Source: Chelativorans intermedius
GTDB lineage: Bacteria; Pseudomonadota; Alphaproteobacteria; Rhizobiales; Rhizobiaceae
NCBI RefSeq assembly: GCF_025398255.1
Contig: NZ_JAODNW010000014.1
Coordinates: 95,575 to 159,574 of the forward strand
DNA length: 64,000 bases
Direction of reading: 5' to 3'
Shown: in pieces, positions 15,934 to 26,296 of the stretch
Numbering within the stretch: position 1 is the first letter of the stretch
How the letters are laid out: each line of letters opens with the position of its first letter
The notes under the pieces: generated by a model
The model's input: only the letters and a program-made list of their open reading frames with translations
The model's database searches: none
Told to the model about the DNA's origin: nothing
Program-made: the position numbers and the translations under genes

Positions 15934-17721
15934 ATGCATCGCTACCGCAGCCATACTTGCGCAGAATTGAGGACATCGCATGTGGGCCAGACCGTCCGCC
16001 TTTCCGGCTGGGTGCATCGCGTGCGCGACCATGGCGGCCTGCTCTTCATCGACCTGCGCGACCATTACGGCATCACGCAGATCGTCGCCGACCCGGATTC
16101 GCCGGCCTTCTCGGAGGCGGAGCGCGTGCGCAGCGAGTGGGTGATCCGCGTCGACGGCCAGGTGAAGGCGCGCACGGCGGAGACGGTGAACCCCAACCTG
16201 CCGACCGGCGAGGTGGAGGTGTTTGCCGGCGAGATCGAAGTCCTCTCGCCGGCCAGGGAGCTGCCGTTGCCGGTCTTCGGAGAGCCGGACTATCCCGAGG
16301 ATATCCGCCTGAAGTACCGCTTTCTCGATCTGCGCCGCGAGACGCTGCACAGAAACATCGTGGCGCGCACGAAGATCGTCGCAGAGATGCGCCGGCGCAT
16401 GGGCGAGGCGGGTTTCACGGAGTTTTCGACGCCGATCCTCACCGCCTCCTCGCCCGAGGGCGCGCGGGACTTCCTCGTGCCCTCGCGCCTTCATGCCGGC
16501 AAGTTCTACGCGCTGCCGCAGGCCCCGCAGGTCTACAAGCAGCTCATCATGGTCTCCGGCTTCGACCGCTATTTCCAGATCGCGCCGTGCTTTCGCGACG
16601 AGGACCCGCGCGCCGACCGCCTGCCCGGCGAGTTCTACCAGCTCGACCTGGAGATGAGCTTCGTCGAACAGGAGGATGTCTTCTCCACCATGGAGCCGAT
16701 CATGCGCGGCATCTTCGAGGCTTTTGCGGACGGCAAGCCGGTGACGCAGACGTTCCCGCGCATTCCCTATGACGAGGCGATTCGCAAATACGGCTCGGAC
16801 AAGCCGGATCTCAGGAATCCCATCGAGATGCAGGACGTCTCCGAGCATTTCCGTGGCTCCGGTTTCAAGGTCTTTGCCAACATCCTGGCAAGCGATCCGA
16901 AGGCCGAGGTTTGGGCGATTCCCGCCAGGACCGGCGGCAGCCGCGCCTTCTGCGACCGCATGAATTCCTGGGCGCAGGGCGAAGGCCAGCCGGGGCTCGG
17001 CTACATCTTCTGGCGCCGGGAAGGCGAGGCGCTGGAGGGCGCCGGCCCCATCGCCAAGAACATCGGCCCTGAGCGCACCGAGGCGATCCGCACCCAGCTC
17101 GGCCTCGGAGACGGTGACGCCTGTTTCTTCGTGGCGGGCGATCCGAGGAAGTTCGCCGCCTTCGCAGGCGCCGCGCGCACGCGCGCCGGCGAGGAGCTGA
17201 ACCTCGTCGACCGCGAGCGCTTCGCGCTTGCCTGGGTGGTCGACTTCCCCTTCTACGAGTGGAACGACGAGGAAAACCGCATCGAGTTCGGCCACAACCC
17301 GTTCTCCATGCCGCAGGGCGGAATGGCCGCGCTCGAAAGCCAGGACCCGCTGTCCATCAAGGCATTCCAGTACGATCTCGTCTGCAACGGCTACGAGATC
17401 GCTTCGGGCGGTATCCGCAACCACCTGCCGGAGGTGATGGTCAAGGCCTTCGAGATCGCCGGCTTCGACCGCGCGACCGTGGAGGAGCGCTTCGGCGGCC
17501 TCTATCGCGCTTTCCAGTATGGCGCTCCGCCGCATGGCGGCATGGCCGCCGGCATCGACCGCATCGTCATGCTTCTGGTGGGCGCGAAGAACCTGCGCGA
17601 GGTGTCGATGTTCCCCATGAACCAGCAGGCGCAGGATCTGCTGATGGGCGCGCCGTCGGAAGCCACGCCGCAGCAGCTTCGCGAGCTGCATCTGCGGCTC
17701 GCCCCGGTGAAGGACTCCTGA
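15934..17721 (+). CDS. aspS: Aspartyl-tRNA synthetase (probably non-discriminating)
   Basis: 595 residues, bacterial-type length. The N-terminal OB-fold anticodon domain ([26 protein letters not shown]) is followed by the class II catalytic core with motif 2 ([20 protein letters not shown]), the bacterial GAD insertion and motif 3 ([17 protein letters not shown]). It charges tRNA-Asp. Many alphaproteobacterial AspRS also charge tRNA-Asn; that property cannot be confirmed here. A two-hairpin dispersed repeat begins 8 bp after the stop and may end the transcript. Confidence 0.96.
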   Translation: MHRYRSHTCAELRTSHVGQTVRLSGWVHRVRDHGGLLFIDLRDHYGITQIVADPDSPAFSEAERVRSEWVIRVDGQVKARTAETVNPNLPTGEVEVFAGEIEVLSPARELPLPVFGEPDYPEDIRLKYRFLDLRRETLHRNIVARTKIVAEMRRRMGEAGFTEFSTPILTASSPEGARDFLVPSRLHAGKFYALPQAPQVYKQLIMVSGFDRYFQIAPCFRDEDPRADRLPGEFYQLDLEMSFVEQEDVFSTMEPIMRGIFEAFADGKPVTQTFPRIPYDEAIRKYGSDKPDLRNPIEMQDVSEHFRGSGFKVFANILASDPKAEVWAIPARTGGSRAFCDRMNSWAQGEGQPGLGYIFWRREGEALEGAGPIAKNIGPERTEAIRTQLGLGDGDACFFVAGDPRKFAAFAGAARTRAGEELNLVDRERFALAWVVDFPFYEWNDEENRIEFGHNPFSMPQGGMAALESQDPLSIKAFQYDLVCNGYEIASGGIRNHLPEVMVKAFEIAGFDRATVEERFGGLYRAFQYGAPPHGGMAAGIDRIVMLLVGAKNLREVSMFPMNQQAQDLLMGAPSEATPQQLRELHLRLAPVKDS

Positions 17722-17728
17722 TGCCTCC

Positions 17729-17829
17729 AGACCGGGTCACCGTTTCATTGAAACGCTGATCCGGTCCATCTATTTGTTCTTGCCGCATTTGTGCGACGCC
17801 AGATGATTCCATCTGGCTGCAAAAATGCC
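17729..17829 (+). repeat. Dispersed two-hairpin repeat, copy 1
   Basis: About 100 bp almost identical, in opposite orientation, to 22500-22600. It has two palindromes: CGTTTC-ATT-GAAACG (17741-17755), enclosed in an outer ACCGGGTCA/TGATCCGGT stem with one mismatch, and CCAGATG-ATTC-CATCTGG (17799-17816). The spacer contains TTGCCGCATTTGTGCGACG. The pattern is that of a short intergenic non-coding repeat, like the REP/MITE-like families of rhizobia. A terminator or RNA-stability role after aspS is possible. Confidence 0.85.
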
Positions 17830-17834
17830 TGTCT

Positions 17835-19028
17835 CTAGCGGTTTGCGGTGACGGCCAGGCCAATCTGCTTGATGAGGAGATCCGGGGAGCCCATCGCCGC
17901 GCCCATCAGCATGGCGAAGGGCACCGGGGTTTCCGGCCGGGCGCTGATTTCCAGCGTCTCCGGGTTCTCCAGAAAGTCGCCCACGGCTTCGGTCAGCGCG
18001 CCGGTCAGCTCCTCCCCGAGATAGGGCTTGAGCTGCATGGGGATGACCGCCTTGGCCTGGGCAATGACGTCGGCCGGGCGGCTGCCCTGCTTGCGCGCCG
18101 TGTAGTCGAGCAGCCTGCCGGTCAGCGAATCGTCGGTAAAGCGCAGCGTCATGCCGTGGAATGTGAGCTGCTGCATCATGCCCAGCATGGCCATGCCCTG
18201 GGCGGAGTTGTTCTGGCCGCCGCTTTCCTCCATGCTGTCCGACAGCTCTTCCATTGTCGCGATGAAGGCCGGCGTGTAGCCGGCGAAATCGACCATGATG
18301 TTGAGCGTGCCGGCATTCTCGATGGTCGCCTCGTAATTCGCGAGCGTCACGCGCCCGTCCGAGGGGCGCCAGCTTCCCTCCATCCGCGCATGGCCGCGCA
18401 GCTGCTCGTAGCCGAGCTCGGCGAGCGCTGCGGCGGCGTTGGCCGAATCGGCCATCATGGCCCGCAGGTTCAGCGAGAAGGAATCGGCCACGCCCGCCAC
18501 CGTCATCGTGTCGTCCTCGGCTATGGCGACGTCGGCATGGGCGTTTTCCAGCGTGGCGATCGGCCCGTCGCGGCCTTCCACGTCGAGGCGCGCGACCTCC
18601 ATGCGCTCGTAGCGCATGGCGCCGCCGAAGGGATCGCTGGCCAGATCCGCCGGCAATACCAGGCCCTCGATCCTCAGATCCGTGAGCGAGACGGTCACGT
18701 CGTCCGCCTGGTGGCGGAAGTCTTCCATGGCCACCGTGCCCACAACGAGGCTGCCGTCCCCCTCCTCGCGCACATCCTCCAGCACGAGTTCGCCGAGGGG
18801 CAGGGCGCCGCCGCCGGCCTCGCTGCGCACCGTGACATCTTCGAGGACGACGTCATCGCCGCTCAGCCGCGCCGCGCCGTAGGCGATGTCGATCTGCTGT
18901 CGGTCGAGCAGCGCCTTGAGGCGCTCGCCCACCGCATCCGCCTCCAATGCGAGCGCGGCGGGCGCGCCTGTCGCCACGAGGAGGCCGGCAAGAAGGAAGG
19001 ATTTCAGGCGGAGGCTGTGGCGTTCCAT
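17835..19028 (-). CDS. Secreted hypothetical protein
   Basis: 397 residues starting with a clear signal peptide (LKSFLLAGLLVATGAPAALA, cleavage near 27). The mature part is rich in beta strands with repeated amphipathic patterns such as LVLEDVREEGDGSLVVGTVAME and LTDLRIEGLVLP, and no lipobox or later membrane helix. This looks like a periplasmic protein with a repetitive beta structure, perhaps AsmA- or DUF2125-like, but I do not recognise a specific family. It is divergent from the esterase gene and its 3' end abuts the dispersed repeat. Confidence 0.75.
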   Translation of the reverse strand: MERHSLRLKSFLLAGLLVATGAPAALALEADAVGERLKALLDRQQIDIAYGAARLSGDDVVLEDVTVRSEAGGGALPLGELVLEDVREEGDGSLVVGTVAMEDFRHQADDVTVSLTDLRIEGLVLPADLASDPFGGAMRYERMEVARLDVEGRDGPIATLENAHADVAIAEDDTMTVAGVADSFSLNLRAMMADSANAAAALAELGYEQLRGHARMEGSWRPSDGRVTLANYEATIENAGTLNIMVDFAGYTPAFIATMEELSDSMEESGGQNNSAQGMAMLGMMQQLTFHGMTLRFTDDSLTGRLLDYTARKQGSRPADVIAQAKAVIPMQLKPYLGEELTGALTEAVGDFLENPETLEISARPETPVPFAMLMGAAMGSPDLLIKQIGLAVTANR

Positions 19029-19163
19029 GCGGCGTTCCCCGATTGTGGCTGGATGATTTTCGTTTCCGTGGCGGAAATTTCCGCCGGAAAGATGACGGGA
19101 GGCGCCGGCTGTGTCAATTTACGGCGCGTTTCGTGATGAACGCCGACAGGGTGAAGGGGGACA

Positions 19164-20048
19164 ATGCCTTACGCGACGCTTGGACGAACGGCCGCGCTTC
19201 TGTCGATGCTGGCGGCGCTTCTGGCGCTCCTCACCGTCGCACCGGCGGCCGGCGGCAGCTTGCACGATGGCCTCGTCTATGCGCGCGGCCTGCAGCTCGA
19301 CATCCACACCCCCGAGGAGGAGCCCGCCCGCGCCAGCGTCTTTCAGCTCAATCTTTTCAGCCTTGCGGGCGGCAGGCGCAAGCCGGTGGTCATCTACGCC
19401 CATGGCGGCGGCTGGGTGAGGGGCAGCCGCAAGAAGGTCTATTCCCTGCCCGAATGGCTGAACCAAAAGGGCTATCTCTTCGTCGCCATCGACTACCGCA
19501 AGGTGCCGTCCACCACCATTGACGGCCAGGTGCGCGACCTCGCGCAGGCGGTGGCCTGGGTGCGCGCCAACATCCACCGCTATGGCGGCGACCCGGACCG
19601 CATTGTGCTCATGGGCCATTCCGCCGGCGCGCATCTGGTGGCATTGGCGGCAGCCCGCGGCATGGTGGGCAATGTGCGTGGCGTCATCCCCAACGATGTG
19701 CAAGCCTATGACATGGTCGCCTATGCCGGCCTGCGCGGCTCGCTCGGCTATCCCTATCTCGATGCCTTCGGCTCCGACCCGCAGGACTGGGTGCGCTGGT
19801 CCCCGGCCACCTACGCCAGGCACGGCGCGGGCTATCCGCCGCATCTCTTCCTGCATTCGGGCTCCAATGGCGAGCGCCGGCGCGCGCTCACCAACGGCTA
19901 TGCCAACCTTCTGAGAAGCCGCGGCGCCCGTGTCGAGGTCTTCGATGGCCGCCGTTATACGCATGGCTCCATTGCCCGCCGCCTCGGCCAGCCGGGCGAC
20001 GCCGCCACCGCCGCGATCGAGCGCTTTCTGGAACGGGTCACGCGCTGA
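19164..20048 (+). CDS. Alpha/beta hydrolase (esterase/lipase, HGGGW type)
   Basis: 294 residues with an N-terminal signal or membrane anchor (SMLAALLALLTVAPAAGG). The oxyanion-hole motif HGGGW (YAHGGGWVRGS) and the nucleophile elbow GHSAG (LMGHSAGAHL) place it in the hormone-sensitive-lipase/carboxylesterase group; the catalytic His is probably in YTHGSIARRL near the C terminus. Substrate unknown. It stands between the secreted protein (divergent) and parC (downstream, same strand, 178 bp away). Confidence 0.85.
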   Translation: MPYATLGRTAALLSMLAALLALLTVAPAAGGSLHDGLVYARGLQLDIHTPEEEPARASVFQLNLFSLAGGRRKPVVIYAHGGGWVRGSRKKVYSLPEWLNQKGYLFVAIDYRKVPSTTIDGQVRDLAQAVAWVRANIHRYGGDPDRIVLMGHSAGAHLVALAAARGMVGNVRGVIPNDVQAYDMVAYAGLRGSLGYPYLDAFGSDPQDWVRWSPATYARHGAGYPPHLFLHSGSNGERRRALTNGYANLLRSRGARVEVFDGRRYTHGSIARRLGQPGDAATAAIERFLERVTR

Positions 20049-20226
20049 GCCGTCGCCGGAAGATCCGCGCCCGCGCGGCCACCATTGCCACACCTGGCTT
20101 TGCCGTCTGGCCTTTCGCTCTCCCGAACACCCGGTGCGCATCCGGTTCCCGCACGGGCGATGGGCGCTTGCGCCTGCCGGGAAAGGCGCACTTGCCGCGA
20201 ATCGCCTGCTGGTCTAACCGGAAGCC

Positions 20227-22482
20227 ATGGGAAAAGAGCTTCTTCCGCCCGCCGGCGGCGACGATCCGGCAACCGCCGTCGATCTGAAAAAGGCGCTCGA
20301 GGAGCGCTATCTGGCCTATGCGCTTTCGACCATCATGCACCGGGCGCTGCCCGATGTGCGCGATGGGCTGAAGCCCGTGCATCGGCGCATCGTGCACGCC
20401 ATGCGGCTGCTGCGGCTGTCGCCCGACCAGGGCTTTGCCAAGTGCGCCCGCATCGTCGGCGACGTGATGGGCAAGTTCCATCCACATGGCGACCAGTCGA
20501 TCTACGACGCGCTGGTGCGCCTCGCCCAGCCCTTTGCCATGCGCTATCCGCTGGTCGACGGGCAGGGCAATTTCGGCAACATCGACGGCGACAATGCCGC
20601 TGCCATGCGCTACACCGAGGCACGCATGACGGAGGTGGCGGCCGAGCTGCTCACCGGCATCACCGAAGATGCCGTCGATTTCCGCCCCACTTACAACGAG
20701 GAGGACGAGGAGCCGGTGGTGCTGCCCGGCGCCTTTCCGAACCTCCTGTGCAACGGTTCCTCCGGCATCGCCGTGGGCATGGCAACCTCCATCCCGCCGC
20801 ACAATGCGGCGGAAGTGTGCGATGCCGCGCTCGCCCTGATTGACGATCCCGAGGTGCCGGTCTCCCGCCTGCTCGACTTCGTGAAGGGGCCGGACTTTCC
20901 GACCGGTGGCATCATCGTCGAGGACAAGGCGTCGATCCGCGAAGCCTACGAGACCGGGCGCGGCGGCTTCCGCGTGCGCGCCCGCTGGGTGAAGGAGGAC
21001 CAGGGCCGAGGCACCTGGAACGCCGTGGTGACGGAAATTCCCTATGGCGTCCAGAAGTCGAGGCTGATCGAGAAGATCGCGGAGCTGATCCTTTCGCGCA
21101 AGCTGCCGCTTCTCGAAGACATTCGCGACGAGAGCGCGGAAGACATCCGCATCGTGCTGGTGCCCAAGAGCCGCACCGTCGAGCCGGAGCTTCTGATGGA
21201 ATCGCTCTTCCGACTCACCGATCTCGAGGCGCGCTTCCCGCTCAACATGAACGTCCTGTCGCGGGGCAAGGTGCCGGGCGTCCTGTCCCTGAAGCAGGTC
21301 CTGCGCGAGTGGCTGGATCACCGCCGCGAGGTGCTGGTGCGTCGCTCCCGGCACAGGCTGGGCGAGATCGAGAAGCGGCTGGAGGTTCTGGCCGGCTATC
21401 TGATCGCCTATCTCAATATCGACGAGGTGATCCGCATCATCCGCGAGGAGGACGAGCCCAAGACCGTGCTCATGGCCCGCTTCGAGCTCACCGACACGCA
21501 GGCCGAGGCCATCCTCAACATGCGGTTGAGGGCGCTGCGCAAGCTGGAGGAGTTCGAGATCCGCAAGGAGTTCGACAGGCTGACCGAGGAGAAGGCGCAG
21601 ATCGAGGCGCTGCTGGGTTCCACGGACAAGCAGTGGAAGACCGTACGCTGGGAGGTGGCGAAGGTGCGCGAGACCTTCGACCCGGAGAAGAACCCGGCGC
21701 TGGGGCGGCGGCGCACCACCTTCGGCGATGCTCCGGTCCATGATCTCGAAGAGGTGCAGCAGGCGATGATCGAGCGCGAGCCGATCACCGTCGTTCTGTC
21801 CCAGAAGGGCTGGATCCGCGCCATGAAGGGGCACCTTTCAGACCTGGCTTCGCTCTCCTTCAAGGAAGGGGATGCGCTGAAGCTCGCCTTCCATGCCCAG
21901 ACCACGGACAAGATCCTCATCTTCACCACCGGCGGCAAGTTCCACACCTTGCCGGGCGACCGTCTGCCCGGCGGGCGCGGCCACGGCGAGCCCGTGCGCC
22001 TGATGGTCGATCTGGAGGCCGACCAGGCGATCGTCACCGCCTTTGCACACGATCCCGAGCGCCGCCTGCTTCTCGTCTCTCACGGCGGCAACGGCTTCAT
22101 CGTGGCGGAGAAGGAAGTGGTGGCCAACACCCGCAAGGGCAAGCAGGTGATGAACGTCAAGACGCCGGACGAGGCCAAGCTCTGCGTCGCGGTGACGGGC
22201 GACCACGCGGCCATCGTCGGCGAGAACAGGAAGCTGCTCGTCTTCCCGCTCGCGGAGGTGCCGGAGATGGCGCGCGGCAAGGGCGTACGCCTGCAGCGCT
22301 ACCGAGACGGCGGCGTGAGCGACCTGAAGACCTTCGCCATGGAGGAGGGGCTTTCCTGGCAGGATTCGGCCGGGCGGACCTTCACCCGTGCGCGCCAGGA
22401 GCTGACCGAGTGGCTGGGCAGCCGCGCCGCCGCCGGCCGCATGGCGCCGAAGGGCTTTCCGCGTACGGGAAAGTTCGCCTGA
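20227..22482 (+). CDS. parC: DNA topoisomerase IV subunit A
   Basis: 751 residues. The breakage-reunion domain begins at [20 protein letters not shown], with the quinolone-determining segment [20 protein letters not shown] and the catalytic tyrosine in MRYTEARMT (Y129). The C-terminal beta-pinwheel is shorter than in GyrA and lacks a clear GyrA box (the region near [13 protein letters not shown] is the closest), in keeping with ParC. It decatenates replicated chromosomes together with ParE, which is not in this window. A dispersed repeat starts 18 bp after its stop. Confidence 0.95.
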   Translation: MGKELLPPAGGDDPATAVDLKKALEERYLAYALSTIMHRALPDVRDGLKPVHRRIVHAMRLLRLSPDQGFAKCARIVGDVMGKFHPHGDQSIYDALVRLAQPFAMRYPLVDGQGNFGNIDGDNAAAMRYTEARMTEVAAELLTGITEDAVDFRPTYNEEDEEPVVLPGAFPNLLCNGSSGIAVGMATSIPPHNAAEVCDAALALIDDPEVPVSRLLDFVKGPDFPTGGIIVEDKASIREAYETGRGGFRVRARWVKEDQGRGTWNAVVTEIPYGVQKSRLIEKIAELILSRKLPLLEDIRDESAEDIRIVLVPKSRTVEPELLMESLFRLTDLEARFPLNMNVLSRGKVPGVLSLKQVLREWLDHRREVLVRRSRHRLGEIEKRLEVLAGYLIAYLNIDEVIRIIREEDEPKTVLMARFELTDTQAEAILNMRLRALRKLEEFEIRKEFDRLTEEKAQIEALLGSTDKQWKTVRWEVAKVRETFDPEKNPALGRRRTTFGDAPVHDLEEVQQAMIEREPITVVLSQKGWIRAMKGHLSDLASLSFKEGDALKLAFHAQTTDKILIFTTGGKFHTLPGDRLPGGRGHGEPVRLMVDLEADQAIVTAFAHDPERRLLLVSHGGNGFIVAEKEVVANTRKGKQVMNVKTPDEAKLCVAVTGDHAAIVGENRKLLVFPLAEVPEMARGKGVRLQRYRDGGVSDLKTFAMEEGLSWQDSAGRTFTRARQELTEWLGSRAAAGRMAPKGFPRTGKFA

Positions 22483-22499
22483 CGGGCCGGATGCGCTAC

Positions 22500-22600
22500 G
22501 GCATTTTGCAGCCAGATGGAATCATCTGGCGTCGCATAAATGCGGCAAAAACAGATGGATGGACCGGATCAGCGTTTCATTGAAACGATGAACCGGTCTA
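22500..22600 (-). repeat. Dispersed two-hairpin repeat, copy 2
   Basis: The reverse complement of this stretch matches 17729-17829 along its whole length with only scattered differences, including both palindromes (CCAGATGGAATCATCTGG on the plus strand, and CGTTTCATTGAAACG). It lies between the convergent parC and DMT-transporter genes and could serve as a two-way terminator. The two copies bracket about 4.7 kb as an inverted pair. Confidence 0.85.
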
Positions 22601-23500
22601 GACCGGGTGCCGGATGGTGCCGGCGGCGCGGCGCCGCCGTCGTCCGGTGTGAAGCTGCCACAGGGAATGGGCGACGAGTGTTACGACGAGGATGCTGCCG
22701 CCCACCAGGCTTGCCGTGGTGGGAACCTCCGAAAAGATGAGCCACACCCAGATGGGCGCCAGGACGGTCTCCAGGAGATAGAACATCGCGACCTCGGGGC
22801 CGGGAAGATATTTCGGCCCGTTGGCGAGGCAGAAGAAGGCCAGCGGGATGACGAGGCCGCCATTGAGCACGATCCACAGCGGCGCCTCGATGCGGTAGCC
22901 GGTGTGCGCCGTCATCACGGCGCCGACCAGGAAGGGCAGGGCGACAGCCACCAGCGCGGCAAAGCCCATGTCGCGCCCGCTCGCCCGCGTGATGGTGATG
23001 GCAAGCGCGATGGAGAAGGCCGAGACGAGCGCCATCATGTCGCCGAAGAAATGGCCGGTGCCGATGCCGTCGCCGACGATAACGAGAAGACCGGCGAACA
23101 TCACCGCCATGGCGACAAGCGTTGCCCGGCGCGGCCGCTCGCGCAGAAACACCCAGGAAAGCAGCGCGGCGAACATGGAGTTGAAGGCCAGGATGAAGAC
23201 CAGGTTGGCCGTTGCCGTGTTGTAGACCGCGGCCAGGAAGGTGATGGCCGAAAGGCCGTAGAGACCGGCCACCGCAAGGCCGGGGCGGCCCGGCACCAGC
23301 GGCGGCGCCTTGGGCGAAAAAGCGCGCCAGACGGCCCACACCGCGAGACCCGCAAGAACGGTGAGCCCGCTGCGCACCATCAGCACCGGCCACGGGTCGC
23401 CCTCGGCCAGCCGGATGAGCGGGATGTCGAAGGTGAGTGCCAGCCCGCCCGTGGCGGTCAACAGCAGCCCCTTGCCGTGGTTGCGATTCTCGTCAGACAC
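22598..23500 (-). CDS. DMT-family transporter (EamA)
   Basis: 300 residues, GTG start at 23500. About ten hydrophobic segments form two EamA repeats; TSGRDM-like basic turns separate them (for example LTATGGLALTFDIPLIRLAEG in repeat 1, GGLVIPLAFFCLANGPKYLPG in repeat 2). The C terminus is short and basic (HTGRRRRRAAG). Such proteins export amino acids or other metabolites; substrate unknown. It converges on parC and its stop overlaps the end of the dispersed repeat. Confidence 0.88.
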   Translation of the reverse strand: MSDENRNHGKGLLLTATGGLALTFDIPLIRLAEGDPWPVLMVRSGLTVLAGLAVWAVWRAFSPKAPPLVPGRPGLAVAGLYGLSAITFLAAVYNTATANLVFILAFNSMFAALLSWVFLRERPRRATLVAMAVMFAGLLVIVGDGIGTGHFFGDMMALVSAFSIALAITITRASGRDMGFAALVAVALPFLVGAVMTAHTGYRIEAPLWIVLNGGLVIPLAFFCLANGPKYLPGPEVAMFYLLETVLAPIWVWLIFSEVPTTASLVGGSILVVTLVAHSLWQLHTGRRRRRAAGTIRHPV

Positions 23501-23536
23501 GACGGCGCGCTTTCCCTCGTGCGGACAGCAGCCGCC

Positions 23537-24283
23537 TCAGCCGAACCGCTCCCAGCCGTTGGGCCCCAGATGTTCCTGCGGCCTGAAGCGCACCTTATAG
23601 GCCATCTTGCGTGCCCCATTGACCCAGTAGCCCAGATACACATGGGGCAGGCCGGCGGCGGCGGCGCGGCGGATATGATCAAGGATCATGAAGGTGCCGA
23701 GGGAACGTTCCTCGAGCGCCGGATCGTAGAAGGAATAGACCATGGACAGCCCGTCGGCCATCTCGTCCGTCAGCGCCACGGCGATGAGCGGCCCCTCGCC
23801 ACGGCCGGTGACGAAGGAATCCGGCCCGCGGCGGCGATACTCGATCACCCGCGTGTCGACATGGGTGTCCTCCACCATCATGGCGTAGTCGAGCACCGTC
23901 ATGTCCGACATTCCGCCGCGCCGGTGGCGGGCGTTGAGATAGGCGCGGAAGAGGGAATATTGCTCCGAGGAAGGCTGGGCGGCATGGGCGGTGCCGATGA
24001 GGTCGGCATTGCGCTTCATCACCCGCTTCATGTTGCGGGTGGGCGAGAATTCCTGCGCGAGGATCCGCACCGACACGCAGGCGCGGCACGTCTCGCAGGC
24101 CGGCCGGTAGGCGATGTTCTGCGAGCGGCGGAAGCCGCCCTGGGTGAGCAGGTCGTTGAGCTCCGACGCCTTGTCGCCCACCAGATGCGTGAAGACCTTG
24201 CGTTCGTACTGGCCCTCCAGATAGGGGCAAGGCGAAGGCGCGGTCAGGAAGAACTGCGGGGACTGGGTCGGCTGCTGCGTCAT
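23537..24283 (-). CDS. bpt: Aspartate/glutamate leucyltransferase (N-end rule, Bpt)
   Basis: 248 residues, the usual length. The conserved N-terminal cysteine cluster [12 protein letters not shown] and the acyl-transferase core ([42 protein letters not shown]) identify the ATE/Bpt family. Bacterial Bpt transfers Leu from tRNA to N-terminal Asp or Glu, marking proteins for ClpS/ClpAP. Annotations as arginyltransferase refer to the same family. Its location near parC and hemB is conserved in rhizobia. Confidence 0.93.
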   Translation of the reverse strand: MTQQPTQSPQFFLTAPSPCPYLEGQYERKVFTHLVGDKASELNDLLTQGGFRRSQNIAYRPACETCRACVSVRILAQEFSPTRNMKRVMKRNADLIGTAHAAQPSSEQYSLFRAYLNARHRRGGMSDMTVLDYAMMVEDTHVDTRVIEYRRRGPDSFVTGRGEGPLIAVALTDEMADGLSMVYSFYDPALEERSLGTFMILDHIRRAAAAGLPHVYLGYWVNGARKMAYKVRFRPQEHLGPNGWERFG

Positions 24284-24307
24284 GGTCCGCGGGCGTCGCT
24301 CCCTTTC

Positions 24308-26137
24308 TCAAAGCCCATAATACCATGGGCCGACGAGCGAAAACGTCAACCACATAATTGCCACCAGCGGCGCGCCGGCGCGGATGAAGTCGCGGAAGGA
24401 ATAGTGGCCGGGCCCCATCACCAGAAGGTTGGTCTGGTAGCCGATGGGGGTGGCGAAGCAGGTGTTGGCGGCAAAGATGGTGGCGGCCACGAAGGCCATC
24501 GGCGGCGCGCCGATGGCATGGGCGATGCCGAGCCCGATGGGCGTGAACAGCACGGCGGTGGCGTTGTTGGACAGGAAGTTGGTGAGCACCGCCACGGCGG
24601 CGAAGAAGCCAGACAGGATGATGGCCGGGCTCTGCCCGTCGAGCAGGGCGACGACACCGTCGGCGATGAGCTGCGCGCCGCCGGTGCGCTCCAGCGCGGT
24701 GGCGGCGGCGATGGAGGAGCCGACCAGCAGGAAGATCTGCCGGTCGAAGGCGCGGCTGAGCTGCGGCAGGGTCAGGCACCCCGTCGCCAGCATGGCGAAG
24801 GCACCGGCGATGGAGGTGGCAACGATGGGCAGGAGGTCGAGCGCCGCGGTGGCGACGATGAAGGCGAAGATGGCCATGGCGATGCCCGCCTTGCGGCGCT
24901 GCGGCACGGGCTCGGCCGACCACTCCAGCACCAAGAGGTCGTGGCTCTGGCGCAGCTCTTCGAGCGCCCGGTCGGTGCCGCCGATGAGGATGGTGTCGCC
25001 GGGCTCCAGGCGGATCTCCGACATCGGCGTGCGTCCCATGCGGTGCTTGCGCTGCACCCCCAGCATGTGGATGCCGTGGGTGGTGTCGATGCCGGCGTTG
25101 CGGATGGTGCGCCCGGCATGGCGCGAGCCCGGCGCGATGACCGCCTCGGCCAGGTGATAGTCCGGCCCCAGCGGCTGCGAGGGGTCGCCCGTTCCGGCGA
25201 GCTGTTCCTGCCCGTTGGAGATGATGCTGGCGCCGCCGCGCGACAGGGCGTCCATGAAGGCGCGGCGCGTTGCCGTCACCACCAGCCGGTCTCCCTCCGA
25301 CAGGGTGACGTTCTCGAAGGGTGGATAGAAGATCATGCCGCGGCGCACGATGAGGCGCGGCGTCAGGTCGCGCAGGCCGGGAAACATGCCGGCCTTGGAT
25401 TCCATGCCGATGAAGGGGTGGCCGGCCGTCAGCCGGATTTCGCCGATGAACTGCGTGCCGGAGACCGTCTTCTGGTGGCTGCTTTCGTTCTCCGCCGTCT
25501 GCAGGATGCGCGGCATGATGCCCAGCACATAGACCGCGCCCGCCGTTGCCAGGATGATGCCCGGCACGGTGATGTCGAAGAACCCGATGCTCTCGCCCGC
25601 CCGTGCCGCGACACCGGCCACCAGCAGGTTGGTGGAGGAGCCGATGAGCGTCGTCATGCCGCCCAGTATGGTGAGGAAGGAAAGTGGCATCAGCACCTTG
25701 GAGGCGGCGAAACGGCGATGGGCGGCCATGACCGTGAGCACGGGGATGAAGATGACCACCACCGGGGTGTTGTTCAGCACCGCGCTGAGTGTTGCCGCGG
25801 ACAGGAGGGTGATGACGATGGCCCTCGTGGCCGAGCGCCCCCCGGCGCGGGCGAGCATGCGCACCGGCCTGTCCATGGCATCGGTGGCGAACAGCCCCTG
25901 GCCAACGATCAGCAGCGCCAGCACGGTGGCCAGCGCCGGGTTGGCAAAGCCCGCCAGAAGCTCTTCCGGGTGCAGGCTGCCGAGCGCCTCGTTCTCATAG
26001 GGAAAGACGGCGAACAGCAGCAGGAAGGCCGCCAGGCTCGCCAGTGCCACCTGTTCGAGCGCAAAGCGCTCGCTGGTGTAGGCGAGCATGGTGAGGAGGA
26101 TGATCGCATAGGTCATCCAGACGTGAAAGTCGGCCAT
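24308..26137 (-). CDS. SLC13-family permease with TrkA-C domains
   Basis: About 609 residues. The N-terminal transmembrane half (MTYAIILLTMLAYTSERFALEQVALASLAAFLLLFAVFP) and the C-terminal half (LSNNATAVLFTPIGLGIAHAIGAPPMAF) form the two repeats of the DASS/SLC13 fold; two cytoplasmic TrkA-C (RCK-C) domains lie between them (FENVTLSEGDRLVVTATR and IRLEPGDTILIGGTDRALEEL). Members move anions such as sulfate or dicarboxylates with Na+; the substrate is not clear. The start is ATG 26137; GTG 26149 is an alternative. It sits inside the otherwise conserved bpt-RDD-hemB neighbourhood. Confidence 0.88.
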   Translation of the reverse strand: MADFHVWMTYAIILLTMLAYTSERFALEQVALASLAAFLLLFAVFPYENEALGSLHPEELLAGFANPALATVLALLIVGQGLFATDAMDRPVRMLARAGGRSATRAIVITLLSAATLSAVLNNTPVVVIFIPVLTVMAAHRRFAASKVLMPLSFLTILGGMTTLIGSSTNLLVAGVAARAGESIGFFDITVPGIILATAGAVYVLGIMPRILQTAENESSHQKTVSGTQFIGEIRLTAGHPFIGMESKAGMFPGLRDLTPRLIVRRGMIFYPPFENVTLSEGDRLVVTATRRAFMDALSRGGASIISNGQEQLAGTGDPSQPLGPDYHLAEAVIAPGSRHAGRTIRNAGIDTTHGIHMLGVQRKHRMGRTPMSEIRLEPGDTILIGGTDRALEELRQSHDLLVLEWSAEPVPQRRKAGIAMAIFAFIVATAALDLLPIVATSIAGAFAMLATGCLTLPQLSRAFDRQIFLLVGSSIAAATALERTGGAQLIADGVVALLDGQSPAIILSGFFAAVAVLTNFLSNNATAVLFTPIGLGIAHAIGAPPMAFVAATIFAANTCFATPIGYQTNLLVMGPGHYSFRDFIRAGAPLVAIMWLTFSLVGPWYYGL

Positions 26138-26296
26138 CGCGTCCCGCACTCAACTGCAATGCGGGCCGAAGCGCTGCCCGCTGGTGGCCAGAGCATAAGC
26201 ACCGCGTCCCGCGCCGCAAGCATGGATTTGCCCGCGCCGCGCCCTCATGCGCAACTTTGCCCCTTTGCCGGGCCTTGCCGTGGGATGGCGTTGCCC

